Assembly (NCBI GenBank): GCA_016987375.1
Contig: PJRA01000555.1
Coordinates: 962,609 to 1,026,608, forward strand
DNA from: Brachionus koreanus
Lineage: Eukaryota > Rotifera > Eurotatoria > Ploima > Brachionidae
Direction: 5' to 3'
Length of the DNA: 64,000 bases
Of this stretch, positions 22,098-32,180 are shown one piece after another. The notes under the pieces were generated by a model. That model did no database searches and was not told the DNA's origin. It worked only from the letters and a program-made list of their open reading frames with translations. Each line of letters begins with the position of its first letter. Position 1 is the stretch's first letter. Both the position numbers and the translations under genes were made by a program.

Positions 22098-22480
22098 GAA
22101 ATAATTTCTCTTTGAAATGTTCTATTTAACAGTGTTTAAAAAATTATTAAACAATATATAAATTTGAAGATAACAGCTTAAATCTTGGTTTTTAAAATAG
22201 TGCAAACAGATATTTTTTGTGGGTGATGGATTTATGCTTTAAAAAGTTAAAAGAAATGAAGTCAATTAGATGGTCAATTGGTGAATAAATAAAGCTGTCC
22301 AAAAACTTTACACACCAAGCAATCATGATGATGATTGTGCTTACTTTATTTTTTTTATATTAGAATTCAATTGAGCTGTTTGCCATTATTGAATGAAAAA
22401 TAGTAACTGAATTTATCTAATTTAATTATGCATTAGAATGCTAAAATTTTTTATTGAAAAAACAATCAAAATGAGTAAAA
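22098..22480. other. intergenic, 3' flank of pseudokinase gene
   Basis: No gene. It ends where the sequence shared by the three bHLH units begins (about 22487). Confidence 0.5.
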
Positions 22481-22486
22481 AATAAT

Positions 22487-22977
22487 TTTATTTTTATTAG
22501 CTGCCATTAAAACAATTTAGTAGATTAAAGACTTTTGAATGACGAACGAAGCGAATATGAGAGTATGAATGATTCAATGTTAAATAAGTGTTAAATAAAA
22601 TAAAAGACTTTGGTCACCAACTGAGAAATGCATCTATTCAAATATTCCACCTTATTGACTATTCAAAATTAATTTGATTGTTTCAGTAAGCAAGTAAAAA
22701 TTTTTAATATTTCTTTGCTGCTTTATTCATGTCAAGAAAAAGCCAAGTTTTTGTCAATCGGCTCACGCTATTTTTTTAATCTAATTTATTGATCTTTTAA
22801 TTTTGATAATGATTTGCTGCTGAGACCAGCTTTGGCTTTTTTTTTTCCTTTCTTCACTCCTCAATCATTTAAACGTCAATTTTATTTAATTACATCTAAG
22901 AGAAAAACAACATTTGTTCAGCCTTTTCCATCAATAAATACTATCACTTTTTCTTTAGTTAATTCAATTATAAAAAA
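22487..22977 (+). promoter_or_regulatory. conserved upstream block of bHLH copy A
   Basis: About 490 bases before the bHLH start are nearly identical in the three units (also at 30530-31022 and 36795-37289). Shared elements include GAATGACGAACGAAGCGAAT, a CAACTG E-box (22618-22623) and a CTTTAG just upstream of the ATG that could be a splice or trans-splice acceptor. Atonal-type proteins bind E-boxes and often regulate themselves, so CAACTG is a plausible autoregulatory site (inference). The open frame inside this block is a by-product of the duplication. Confidence 0.6.
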
Positions 22978-23412
22978 ATGTTTTATCCAGCAAATAACTG
23001 CTATCTTAATTCGAGTGAGGTATATTCAAATCCACGGTGGTATTCACACGAGCCTTACATAGACCAAAAGAGATACAAGAAAAATAACAAAATTAAAAGC
23101 GAAATGGATGTCTTTTTTGGCACAGATTATGATGGTGTGAGTGACACAAAGTGTACAGATGATGCTTACATAGCTTCCCTGTATCGGGCCTATCACTCTG
23201 GGGTATTATCCAAAAACAGATACAAAAGATTGGTAGCTAATGAGAGAGAAAGAAGACGAATGCATGGCTTAAATGCAGCATTCGAAAATTTGAGATCAGT
23301 TTTGCCAACTCTTGGCTCCAATAAACACTTTTCAAAGTATGAAACACTTCAAATGGCCAAAAGTTACATAGCAACTCTTAGAGAAATTCTTATCAATGAA
23401 AAAAATTTTTAA
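22978..23412 (+). CDS. atonal-family bHLH transcription factor, copy A
   Basis: Intronless, 144 residues. The bHLH domain covers about residues 84-138: basic region RLVANERERRRMHGLN, helix 1 AAFENLRSVLP, a short loop, and helix 2 FSKYETLQMAKSYIATLREI. RRRMHGLN and SKYETLQMA are signatures of the Atonal/ATOH1 class, proneural factors that pair with E proteins and bind E-boxes in the nucleus. Glu91 and Arg94 of the basic region, which contact the E-box, are kept. The usual NARER is NERER here. The N-terminal half is not similar to anything I know, and the domain sits at the very C-terminus, as in Drosophila Atonal. This is one of three tandem copies; it differs from B and C mainly in the N-terminal half (for example Ala5 and Arg20). 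Confidence 0.92.
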   Translation: MFYPANNCYLNSSEVYSNPRWYSHEPYIDQKRYKKNNKIKSEMDVFFGTDYDGVSDTKCTDDAYIASLYRAYHSGVLSKNRYKRLVANERERRRMHGLNAAFENLRSVLPTLGSNKHFSKYETLQMAKSYIATLREILINEKNF

Positions 23413-23564
23413 TTTTTTTTCCATAAATTTTATCAATTTATTTTCTTGGTTTTTTTATTTGAATAAAATTTTCCGTTTTTTTTATATATTTTGAAATTTG
23501 TTAACAGTATAATATAAACTAAAAAAAGAAATTATTTTTTTTTTTAAAACTTAAAACAAAAATA

Positions 23565-23726
23565 AAAACTTAAAAATAAGGAATTTCTTTTTCAATTATT
23601 ATGTTTAACAGTACGTGGAATTATTATGTAATAAATGTCATAGAAACAAGTCAAGTTGAAATTAATAACATAACTTTTTTGATTAGTATTTTATTTTTCA
23701 TGGATTTTTCATTACTAAATTAGACT
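23565..23726 (+). promoter_or_regulatory. conserved upstream block of TPR gene A
   Basis: The 160 bases before the TPR start codon match 32022-32180 in unit B closely, including a CATAGAAACAAG stretch and AGTTGAAATTAATAACAT. Conservation beside the diverged intron suggests a retained promoter or 5' UTR, but recent duplication alone could also explain it. Confidence 0.45.
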
Positions 23727-26706
23727 ATGATTCAAGAAAGCGAATTGTCAACGAATTTGAAACAAGCTAATAATTATTACAGAGAAGGTCAATTTCAATA
23801 TGCATTGAAAAAATATTTAAATATTGATACAGAGGAAAAGTGAGAGTTTTGAATGAGATTTTTTTTTATTAAATATTTTTCAAATTACAAAAAAATTCTT
23901 CAAAAAGTTAAGTTTTTCAGAAGAAAAAATACTGAAATGAATTTAATTAATAATATTTTTTTATTTTTTATGACCTTTTCTTTTCGGTAAGCATATTCGA
24001 AAAATAGTTGGCCAGTTTTTTGGTTATGATTCGTTCAATTTTTATTTTAAATTTTAGAACAGAGTTGTTTAAAAGTTACAAGTGTTAATTCAATTTCAAG
24101 TCAAAGAATTTAAAATTATAATTTTTGTTTATTTCTATTAAAATTAATACAAATTATTAATTAAGAAAAATTTAATTTTCAATTTAAACTTAATTAATTA
24201 AAACTTTCTTTTATTTAAGATAAAAAATGTCTAATGAAAAAGAAAAAAAACTAGCTTGACTTTTAAATTTTTATTTCATAAATAATTTCAAATTTAATTT
24301 TATAATTAAGAGAATAAAAAAAATAAAGTTTAGAAGACTTTTTTCGTTATGTTAAATCGAGTTCTATTAATTGCTTAATTTCGTGGATATTGTTCAATAC
24401 CTTTAGTACTAGAATCAGTGAAATTAAATAAAATGCTTTTCTATTTAAAATCTTCATTTTCAAGCTCTTTTATAATAATAATAATAATGTATATTCTACG
24501 ATCAATTTAGTTTAACTAAATTGACAAAGCAGGATAACTAATAGAATCACACTAAAGTAGACTTTTCTTTGTATTCTACCGACATTGCTGATTTCATTTT
24601 CGCTTACACCATACTTCTTTCTTTTTTGAATGATACCATTACACAATTCATAAAGTGTGTAGACCAGCAGGTTTTAATTCAAGTCAATTTGGATTTTTAA
24701 AAACAAAATATGACTAAATATTTTAGGAAAAGTTTTATTTAGTCTTGAATAGATAATTTTCAAAGAGTTTGAAAGATTAAATAAATTTTTTTTGTTGAAA
24801 GACTTTTCTTAACAAGTTTTATAAATGTTGTGACACTAAAATTCTTGAAACTGCGTGACTATGTTCCTTTTGACCAAATAAAATAAACTTATAATTAAAG
24901 TCTTTTAAGCAAATTGAAGTTAGAAGTCAAATTTAAACCATCATTTTTTTAAACCATTAAAAAATCATCTCTAGAAAGTCTTCAAATATTTTATCCATAT
25001 ATCATTATTCACAACATGTGGCTAAGCTTTGCTACAAATGAATTTTTGTCTTTGCATCAAAATTTGGTCTTATACTTTTCTCTTTTTTTTATTTTAATCT
25101 TTTTTATCTTAGATCGACTTGGTCGGGCGGCTAATGAAAAAAATAAATAAATCAGTGCATTCTAAATAATTAAATTATATTTAAGTTAGTTGTAATTTTA
25201 TAAACAATAAAGTATTGAATGAAAATTAAGATAATAGTGCGAGATTTTGTTTAGAAGTTGCTAAATATTGAAGATTTGGTCATTCTTTTAGAAAAAATTT
25301 TTAATAAACTAACTAACTCTTTCATTCCTAATAAGCGTGGGAAAACTATTCCTTTCATATTTACTTTTTTAAGCTAACACATTTGATTTTTAAAAAGTGA
25401 GATGAATTGAGTTAATATTTTTCTTTCAATAAATGACAAACAGCTCAATTGAATCCTAATATCTTAAAAAAAATAAAGTTAGCGTTAAAGTTAGTCATCA
25501 TTATGATTGATGAAAATTAAAAAGAAATTAAAAATCCGTACTTGGACTTTTAAACAGTTCTATTTTATAATGCCTTAAATAATTTATTTATTATTTTGAA
25601 ATTTGAATTAAAGCATGGAAAAACTTTAAAACCATTTCTAATAGTTAAAAACTACTTTTAAATTTATTTATAGTTCAAGATTATCGGACAAGGACAAAGC
25701 ATCTCTGTATTTTAATATTGGATTGACTTATATGCAACTAAATAAGCCAAATGAAGCCAAAAAATATGTGGATAGTATAAAAAAAGAAGAGTTAATTGAT
25801 GAAAGACGCGAACAATTAGCCTTGTTGTACGAATCGCTAGCAATACTGTTCAAAATCAATTACAATGAGAAAGAAAAACTAAATGAAATTAATGAATGCT
25901 TTAAATTAGCTGCAGAATATCATTATGCCAATAAGAATGTAAAACAGAGTCTTAAAAACTATTTGGAAGTTAGTCAATTACTTATTGATAACAAGAATCC
26001 CAGAGAAAGCATAATAATAGCTGATAAAGTGCTAGATGAAATTATTCACTTAGATGATAAAGAAAATGATTCAGCCCAAATTATCAATAATTTAGCCGTA
26101 GTGTATTGTTGTAATAATACTAATGAACAAGGTTTAAAATTATTAGAAAAAAATATTCAAATTGATGATTTAAAAGACCATAAATTTAATACAAAATATA
26201 CAATACGGTCAAATTATGTTGCTGCCTTGAATCAAATGAATAAAATTCCTGGACCACAACACTACGAATGGGTCAAGGAAGAATTTAATAGTCAAGTGAA
26301 AGCTTATTATTATTTTAATTTAGCATCAAACAAATATTATTGTGGTGAGTACGAATCAGCTAATGAATATTTTTCAAACGCTTTGAAACAAATTTCTAAT
26401 TTGGTTGACAAACCAAATTTAAAAACAAAATGCGATATTTTGGAGTTTATTTCAGAGTGTTATTTTAACTTAAAAGATTATCAAAATTCACATGACAAAC
26501 TTAAAGAAGCACAAGAAATAACCTATGATTCAAAATCACAAGAGCGCATCAATTATAAAGTGGAAAATTTTTTAAAATTTTTAGAACAACACGAAAAAAA
26601 AACAGACAGAGAGGAAGATATGGATCGAAATATTTCTACTGTGAATGAAGTAACATCGAGAAAAAATCAGAATTTAAATAATAATAGAAAATTGGTTTTA
26701 TCTTAA
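23727..26706 (+). CDS. TPR-repeat protein, copy A
   Basis: Two exons, 23727-23839 and 25674-26706, joined by a 1.83 kb GT-AG intron with frame kept; 381 residues. Exon 1 encodes a TPR hairpin (NNYYREGQFQYALKKYLNI). Exon 2 continues with further repeats, such as YFNIGLTYMQLNKPNEAKKY, LKNYLEVSQLL, YYFNLASNKYYCGEYESANE and ISECYFNLKDYQNSHDKL. Consensus TPR positions (G-x-Y, A at helix ends) are visible but diverged. TPR arrays are protein-binding scaffolds; there is no signal peptide, catalytic domain or GoLoco motif, so the partner is unknown. The Lys/Glu-rich tail is probably disordered. Together with the upstream bHLH gene it forms a unit repeated at 30.5-35.2 kb. Confidence 0.85.
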
Positions 26707-28077
26707 TATGATTAGTAAAAAAAACAGATCTTTGCTTAAACATACTTTATTATACTTTATTTTCCAATTTAAAGAAAAAACAATGTTTTTAGATTTTTAA
26801 ATAATAAAAAATTAAATTAGTTTGTATTTTTTTTATTTTACTTGAATAAAAAAAGTTTCTTTGCTACTGAAAATATTAAAGTTTTCAATTTTATTTAATT
26901 TAAATTTAATTTTGTAAATCTTTCAAATTTAATATGATATTTTCATCAATATTAGTCAGAAAAATTAGAATTTATCAAGTTTATCAGCAACCAATGTAAT
27001 GGATTTTAATTTCGTTTATAATTTATGGTTTTAAAGGCGTTAATGAACTAGTAATTTCAAATATATATCCTTTTCATTTATTTTTATTTTGTTTCTAAAA
27101 TTTAAAGTCTAACTGACAAAAAATCATCATTCATTATTTTCATTTTAAAATATTAATTAATTTAAAATTTTAAACGACTTACTAAAGCTAGATTTCTTTA
27201 CATAATAGTAAAATTTTTTCTAATTTGTGAACTGCTTATTTCTATTTTTAAATTTTGTAGAATTCGAAGAAGCTTTACTTATCTTTTTTTTTATTTTTTG
27301 TAATTTTTTTATTTTGCCTATGAGGCTCAAATAAATAAATAACAATTACAATAAATAATTTATCCATAAAGTCAAATTTTTATAACAATCAAAATTATTA
27401 TATAATACATTCACTTTTCTTCACAACCTTTAAATAAGCAAAAGAAGCAATAAAAGACAAAGTTTGAGTTGGAGCAAAAGTAGAGACAGTCGGATGATTT
27501 TTAGTAGTTGTTGAGCACTGTTTTTGTTCATTGCGAGGAACATCTCTATCCCGCAACTGGTTTGGGGGATATGAATTCTGATTTCTTAGGCTTAGATTTT
27601 GAAAGCATTTTTAGATTTTTTTAAATTTTTTTATTTAAAATTTCGATGATAATTTTTCTATTTTATGTCAACATTTTCTCTCTCTTTTATTATATTATTT
27701 TTTTTTCTATACATCGATATAGTGCCATTACAATAGCTATTTTGTTATTGTTGACTACTCCTCTTAATTGTTTTTTATTTGACAAAATTTTCTATGATAT
27801 ATGAAAAATGTAAGGAAATTTACATTCAAACACGTTGTTCTTTGTTTTGTTATTTGTGTTGTTTTGATTTTAATTTCTGTTGAATAGATTTTGATCAATT
27901 AAGTTTATTACTTGATAGTTTTATAATTAGAACTTTACTTGAATTATATGATAACTTTTTCTTAGCGTATGCGAGACCATTTTAAAAGTTGTGGCTCGAT
28001 CATTTCGATTTTTGCTTAATCGCATTTTCAAATTGAATTTTTTCAAACTTGTTCTTAAGATTTTATTATTATTTATT
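26707..28077. other. spacer after TPR gene A
   Basis: No gene found. At about 26930-26975 it matches the spacer after TPR gene B (35590-35630), after which the two diverge until about 30070. A LINE-tail-like GCCTATGAGGCTC with AAATAAATAAATAA lies at 27312-27355. Confidence 0.5.
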
Positions 28078-28860
28078 TATTTATTTATTTGTATTCTGTA
28101 TCGAGCTAATGCTCCTTCAGATTAAAAAAAAATTTATAATCAAAATAAAATTAAATAATAAATAAAAATAAGAATAACATAAAATGTAGTAAGTATAATT
28201 TATTATTTTATTTTTATTAAAAATATAATTTAGGACGGGTCCCTAGGTTTGTCCGAATGGCTTACGCCTTCGTTTAAACCCCATTGTTACGTAAAGATTG
28301 AGTACAAAATTATAAATATTTAGAAGAAGGAAAAAAGTTAAAAATTTAATTTATATACAATTTGTGAGTCTGGAGAATTTGTCTAATGGTGTTTCAAATC
28401 TTTTGGTTTGGTATGCTTGTCGTGTCAACAAATACGCGTGAATCTCCTTTGCTATCAAATCTTCTTTGGATTTGTTTGTCAAGAATTTAACAAATAAGCT
28501 GTTTGATCTATCTTCGATTGTTTCTAGCTTTAGGACTTTGTGGATTGATTTTATTGAGGTTTTGATTGGAAAATATTTAATTATTTTTAACAATTTGTTT
28601 TGGATTTTTTGGAGGGATGTTTTTATTCTTGATGTTCCGATACTGATTATGATGAAGCAGTAATCGAATAACGATCTTATCAATGATTTGTATAGCGTTA
28701 AGTTCAACTTGATTGAGTTTGACCATTTAAAGCTTTTTATTCTTCTAATAAGGTTAGTTTTTGGAACCAGTTTTTTTTCCAGATATTCTAAATGCGGCTT
28801 AAACGATAGTTTTGGTAAAATTAAAACTATCGTTTAAATAGTTTTGGTTTTGGTTTAGTA
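28078..28860 (-). mobile_element. LINE relic, reverse transcriptase C-terminal part and 3' tail
   Basis: Minus-strand open frame (28351-28707, extending upstream to about 28800) reads HLEYLEKKLVPKTNLIRRIK, then LTLYKSLIRSLFDYCF, and QNKLLKIIKYFPIKTSIKSI. These are the thumb and C-terminal features of jockey/CR1-like RT proteins. It ends in a stop at 28351. The region to 28078 has a CTGAAGGAGCATTAGCTCG motif and a (TAAA)n tail, so the 3' end looks complete. The 5' part with the catalytic motifs is absent, as in ordinary 5'-truncated LINE copies. Confidence 0.8.
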
Positions 28861-30450
28861 AGTATAATTTAAAAAAGGAGATTAAACTTAATTTTTAAAA
28901 TCGACTCTTTTTTATTAACTAAATTTTTTTTTTCAATTGATGATTATCTAATAAAAAAGATTGACAATGAGCAATTGTATTAATCTAGAGCTTATATTAA
29001 GAAGGGAGCTTCTTTATTTAATCTATGATTGTCTAATTTGACTATTTTTTTATAATTAAAAAGCAAACAAAAAAAAATTAAATAAGACGTATCGTCCTAC
29101 TCTATTGTGTAAGTGCTACATTTGCTACCATATTATTTCCTCCTTTTTACCTGAGCCATCAGATTTTTAAAGATATCTATTTTTTCCTTTTTAAACTAAA
29201 TTTTATTTTATAGTTATATAAAGATTTTATTTTTTTTATTTATTATTAATTTTATTTTTTTTTAATCTGAAAGAGTACTAATCTAGCTCGGTACAAAAAA
29301 CAATTAAATAAAATAAATAACGTAAAAATATGATTAGACCTTTAAATAAGAATAAGAGAATTCAAAAATTTTGTTTAAGCAAAAATGATTAGCAAAGAAA
29401 TTATACTTGAAAATGGTGATACATTTGATTTAAAATTTAAAATGAAAAAAAAATTCAATCTCAAGAACGTCAAGATCAACTAGTTTGTCCAAAATGCAAC
29501 ACATCAATGCTTAAAAGAAGATATTGTTACTGTGAAAACAAAAGCTAACTCAATTATAATAATAAATAAAAAACGAGTTCGGTTTATTATTATGAATAAT
29601 TATTTTTTATTAAATTTGTTTAAGTTTTATTAAAATAAATGTTTTCTATTTAATTAGAATCAAAGCAAAATAATAAATATTTTCTTCTCATTAAAAAAAG
29701 GGTGGTGTATTTTTTGAACACTCTTTATTATTTATCGAATTTTAAGTCCAATGGACATTGGAAAAAACTGATTCTTCTTTTAAACAACTCATTTAATGAA
29801 GCAACGTGTTTAAAATTTTTAAATCAAGGATTCTTTTAAGGAGAAAATTTTTGGCTAATTTCTAATTTTTTTAATAAACTTTTTGATACTTGTTTATTTA
29901 CTAAAAAAATGTTTCGTGACTGTTTCTTTATTCTAATCTAAAATCTTTCGATTTCAATCAATTTTTTTGTGATTTTATTGTTGTGTATTTCATATATTAT
30001 AGATTGTCAGTCTAAAATTGAAATTGGCAGTAAAAAGTTAAAACTTAGACAAGCTTAAATCTTTTGAAATATATTTATGATAGTGAACATCATGCTAACA
30101 AGTAAACATGAAAATTTGATAAAAAATAAGACACTATGAAATTCAAGCATAAATTGAAAATCATTTAATGATAATCTGTGTCAAAAGATTTAATGAATTA
30201 AGATTAAATTTAAAAAAAAAGATGTTAATTGTAACATTTAAGTTTTAGATCGAAAATGATCTACTAGAAAATATTTTGGCTACTTTAATTTTGAAAAATT
30301 CGCAACTAATGAAAAATATATCCTTCAAAAATGAACTCTACGAAATATCTTTTAAAATAATTCAACATATATACAACTTAAAATAGCATTTGATTGTTAC
30401 TGAAAGAAACAATTAAAGTTTTATTGACCTTTTAATTTTTAAAAATTTTC
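28861..30450. other. spacer before bHLH unit B
   Basis: No intact gene. It includes a LINE-tail-like copy at 29265-29330 (plus orientation), a possible frameshifted small reading frame at 29385-29548, and a marker at about 30078-30160 that recurs after TPR gene B (35640-35710). Confidence 0.5.
29385..29548 (+). pseudogene. short reading frame with zinc-ribbon-like Cys motif, broken at an A9 run
   Basis: From ATG 29385 the frame reads MISKEIILENGDTFDLKF, then meets an A9 tract. Continuing in the same frame soon ends, while the next frame reads IQSQERQDQLVCPKCNTSML and RRYCYCENKS before a stop. One extra A would join the two into about 54 residues with CPKC...CYC. The composition looks coding rather than random. 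It could be a decayed gene fragment, a piece of a transposon protein, or an assembly error in the homopolymer. Confidence 0.3.
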
Positions 30451-30457
30451 AAAATTT

Positions 30458-31022
30458 TTCCTCAATTTGGAAACATTTCTATTTTGAAATTAAGACATTA
30501 TTTTGGATAAATAATTTTTTACCCATTAGTGTTTTTATTTTTATTAGCTGCCATTAAAACAATTTAGTAGATTAAAGACTTTTGAATGACGAACGAAGCG
30601 AATATGAGAGTATGAATGATTCAATGTTAAATAAGTGTTAAATAAAATAAAAGACTTTGGTCACCAACTGAGAAATGCATCTATTCAAATATTCCACCTT
30701 ATTGACTATTCAAAATTAATTTGATTGTTTCAGTAAGCAAGTAAAAATTTTCATAATTCTTTGCTGCTTGATTCATGTCAAGAAAAAGCCAAGTTTTTGT
30801 CAATCGACTCACGCTATTTTTTTAATCTAATTTATTGATCTTTTAATTTTGATAATGATTTGCTGCTGAGACCAGCTTTGGCTTTTTTTTTCCTTTCTTC
30901 ACTCCTCAATCATTTAAACGTCAATTTTATTTAATTACATCTAAGAGAAAAACAACATTTGTATAGCCTTTTCCATCAATAAATACTATCACTTTTTCTT
31001 TAGTTAATTCAATTATAAAAAA
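30458..31022 (+). promoter_or_regulatory. conserved upstream block of bHLH copy B
   Basis: Same block as before copies A and C. In B and C the similarity extends further upstream (from about 30458 and 36718) than in A, showing B and C share the more recent common origin for this part. The CAACTG E-box lies at 30665-30670. Confidence 0.6.
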
Positions 31023-31457
31023 ATGTTTTATCCAACAAATAACTGCTATCTTAATTCGAGTGAGGTATATTCAAATCCACAGTGGTATTCACACGAGCCT
31101 TACATAGACCAAAAGAGATACAAGAAAAATAACAAAATTAAAAGCGAAATGGATGTCTTTTTTGGCACAGATTATGATGGTGTGAGTGACACAAAGTGTT
31201 CAGATGATGCTTACATAGCTTCACTGTATCGGGCCTATCATTCTGGTGTATTATCCAAAAACAGATACAAAAGACTTGTAGCTAATGAGAGAGAAAGAAG
31301 ACGAATGCATGGCTTAAATGCAGCATTCGAAAATTTGAGATCAGTTTTGCCAACTCTTGGCTCCAATAAACACTTTTCAAAGTATGAAACACTTCAAATG
31401 GCCAAAAGTTACATAGCAACTCTTAGAGAAATTCTTATCAATGAAAAAAATTTTTAA
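31023..31457 (+). CDS. atonal-family bHLH transcription factor, copy B
   Basis: Intronless, 144 residues, with the same architecture as copy A and an identical bHLH domain (residues 84-138). Differences from A are few: Thr5 for Ala, Gln20 for Arg, Ser60 for Thr. Several base changes are silent (for example CTTGTA for TTGGTA near the basic region), which together with full open frames suggests purifying selection on all copies. The 3' flank remains alike to about 31520. It is followed by TPR gene B in the same orientation. Confidence 0.92.
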   Translation: MFYPTNNCYLNSSEVYSNPQWYSHEPYIDQKRYKKNNKIKSEMDVFFGTDYDGVSDTKCSDDAYIASLYRAYHSGVLSKNRYKRLVANERERRRMHGLNAAFENLRSVLPTLGSNKHFSKYETLQMAKSYIATLREILINEKNF

Positions 31458-32180
31458 TATTTTTTTTCATAAATTTTATCAATTTATTTTCTTGGTTTTT
31501 TTTTGAATAAATTTTTGCGTTTCTTGAGTATTTTTTTTTAAAATTAAATTTTAAAAATCTAGTTTTTTTTTCTTGATTTTTTAGAATTATTTTAGCCTAA
31601 TCAATTTATCATATAAATTTTTTTTTTTGATTATATTTTAATTAAATTTGATGTTTTTCTATTTATATCTTCACTTTACAATTAAGTAATAGATATAATA
31701 CTTCATAAACATAAAAATTAAAATCTCATTTGTAGATAATCAGCCAAAAAATTACTTTAAATATAAATTAAACTTATTTTACTTTTTTAACATTATCTAA
31801 AGTCAAGAATTAAATTTAATTTAATTGTTTTACTTTTATCTAAAACAGTCTTTAAAAATCACATGTCGAGGCATAATGTTAATAAATTTCCTCATTTATT
31901 TGATCATTATTTAAAATCTTTATTGTTTCATATTTGTTTGCATTTCATTAAATTAATCATTTTTTTGAGTAAATAAATTCAGCTTTAATCTTACCAAAAA
32001 ATATTTTTTGTGAATGGTTTAATAAAAACTTAAAAATAAGTAATTTATTTTTCAATTATTCTGTTTAACAGACATAGACAATTATTATGAAGTAAATGTC
32101 ATAGAAACAAGCCAAGTTGAAATTAATAACATTATTTTTTTTTATTAGTATTTTATTTTTCAAGGTTTTTTCATTAGACT

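Noticed and set aside
22814..23062. 82-codon frame before bHLH copy A (and its copy at 37126-37374)
   Set aside because: It lies in the 5' block, starts at a non-ATG codon, overlaps the bHLH start in another frame, and is not open in copy B. Its similarity between copies reflects DNA duplication.
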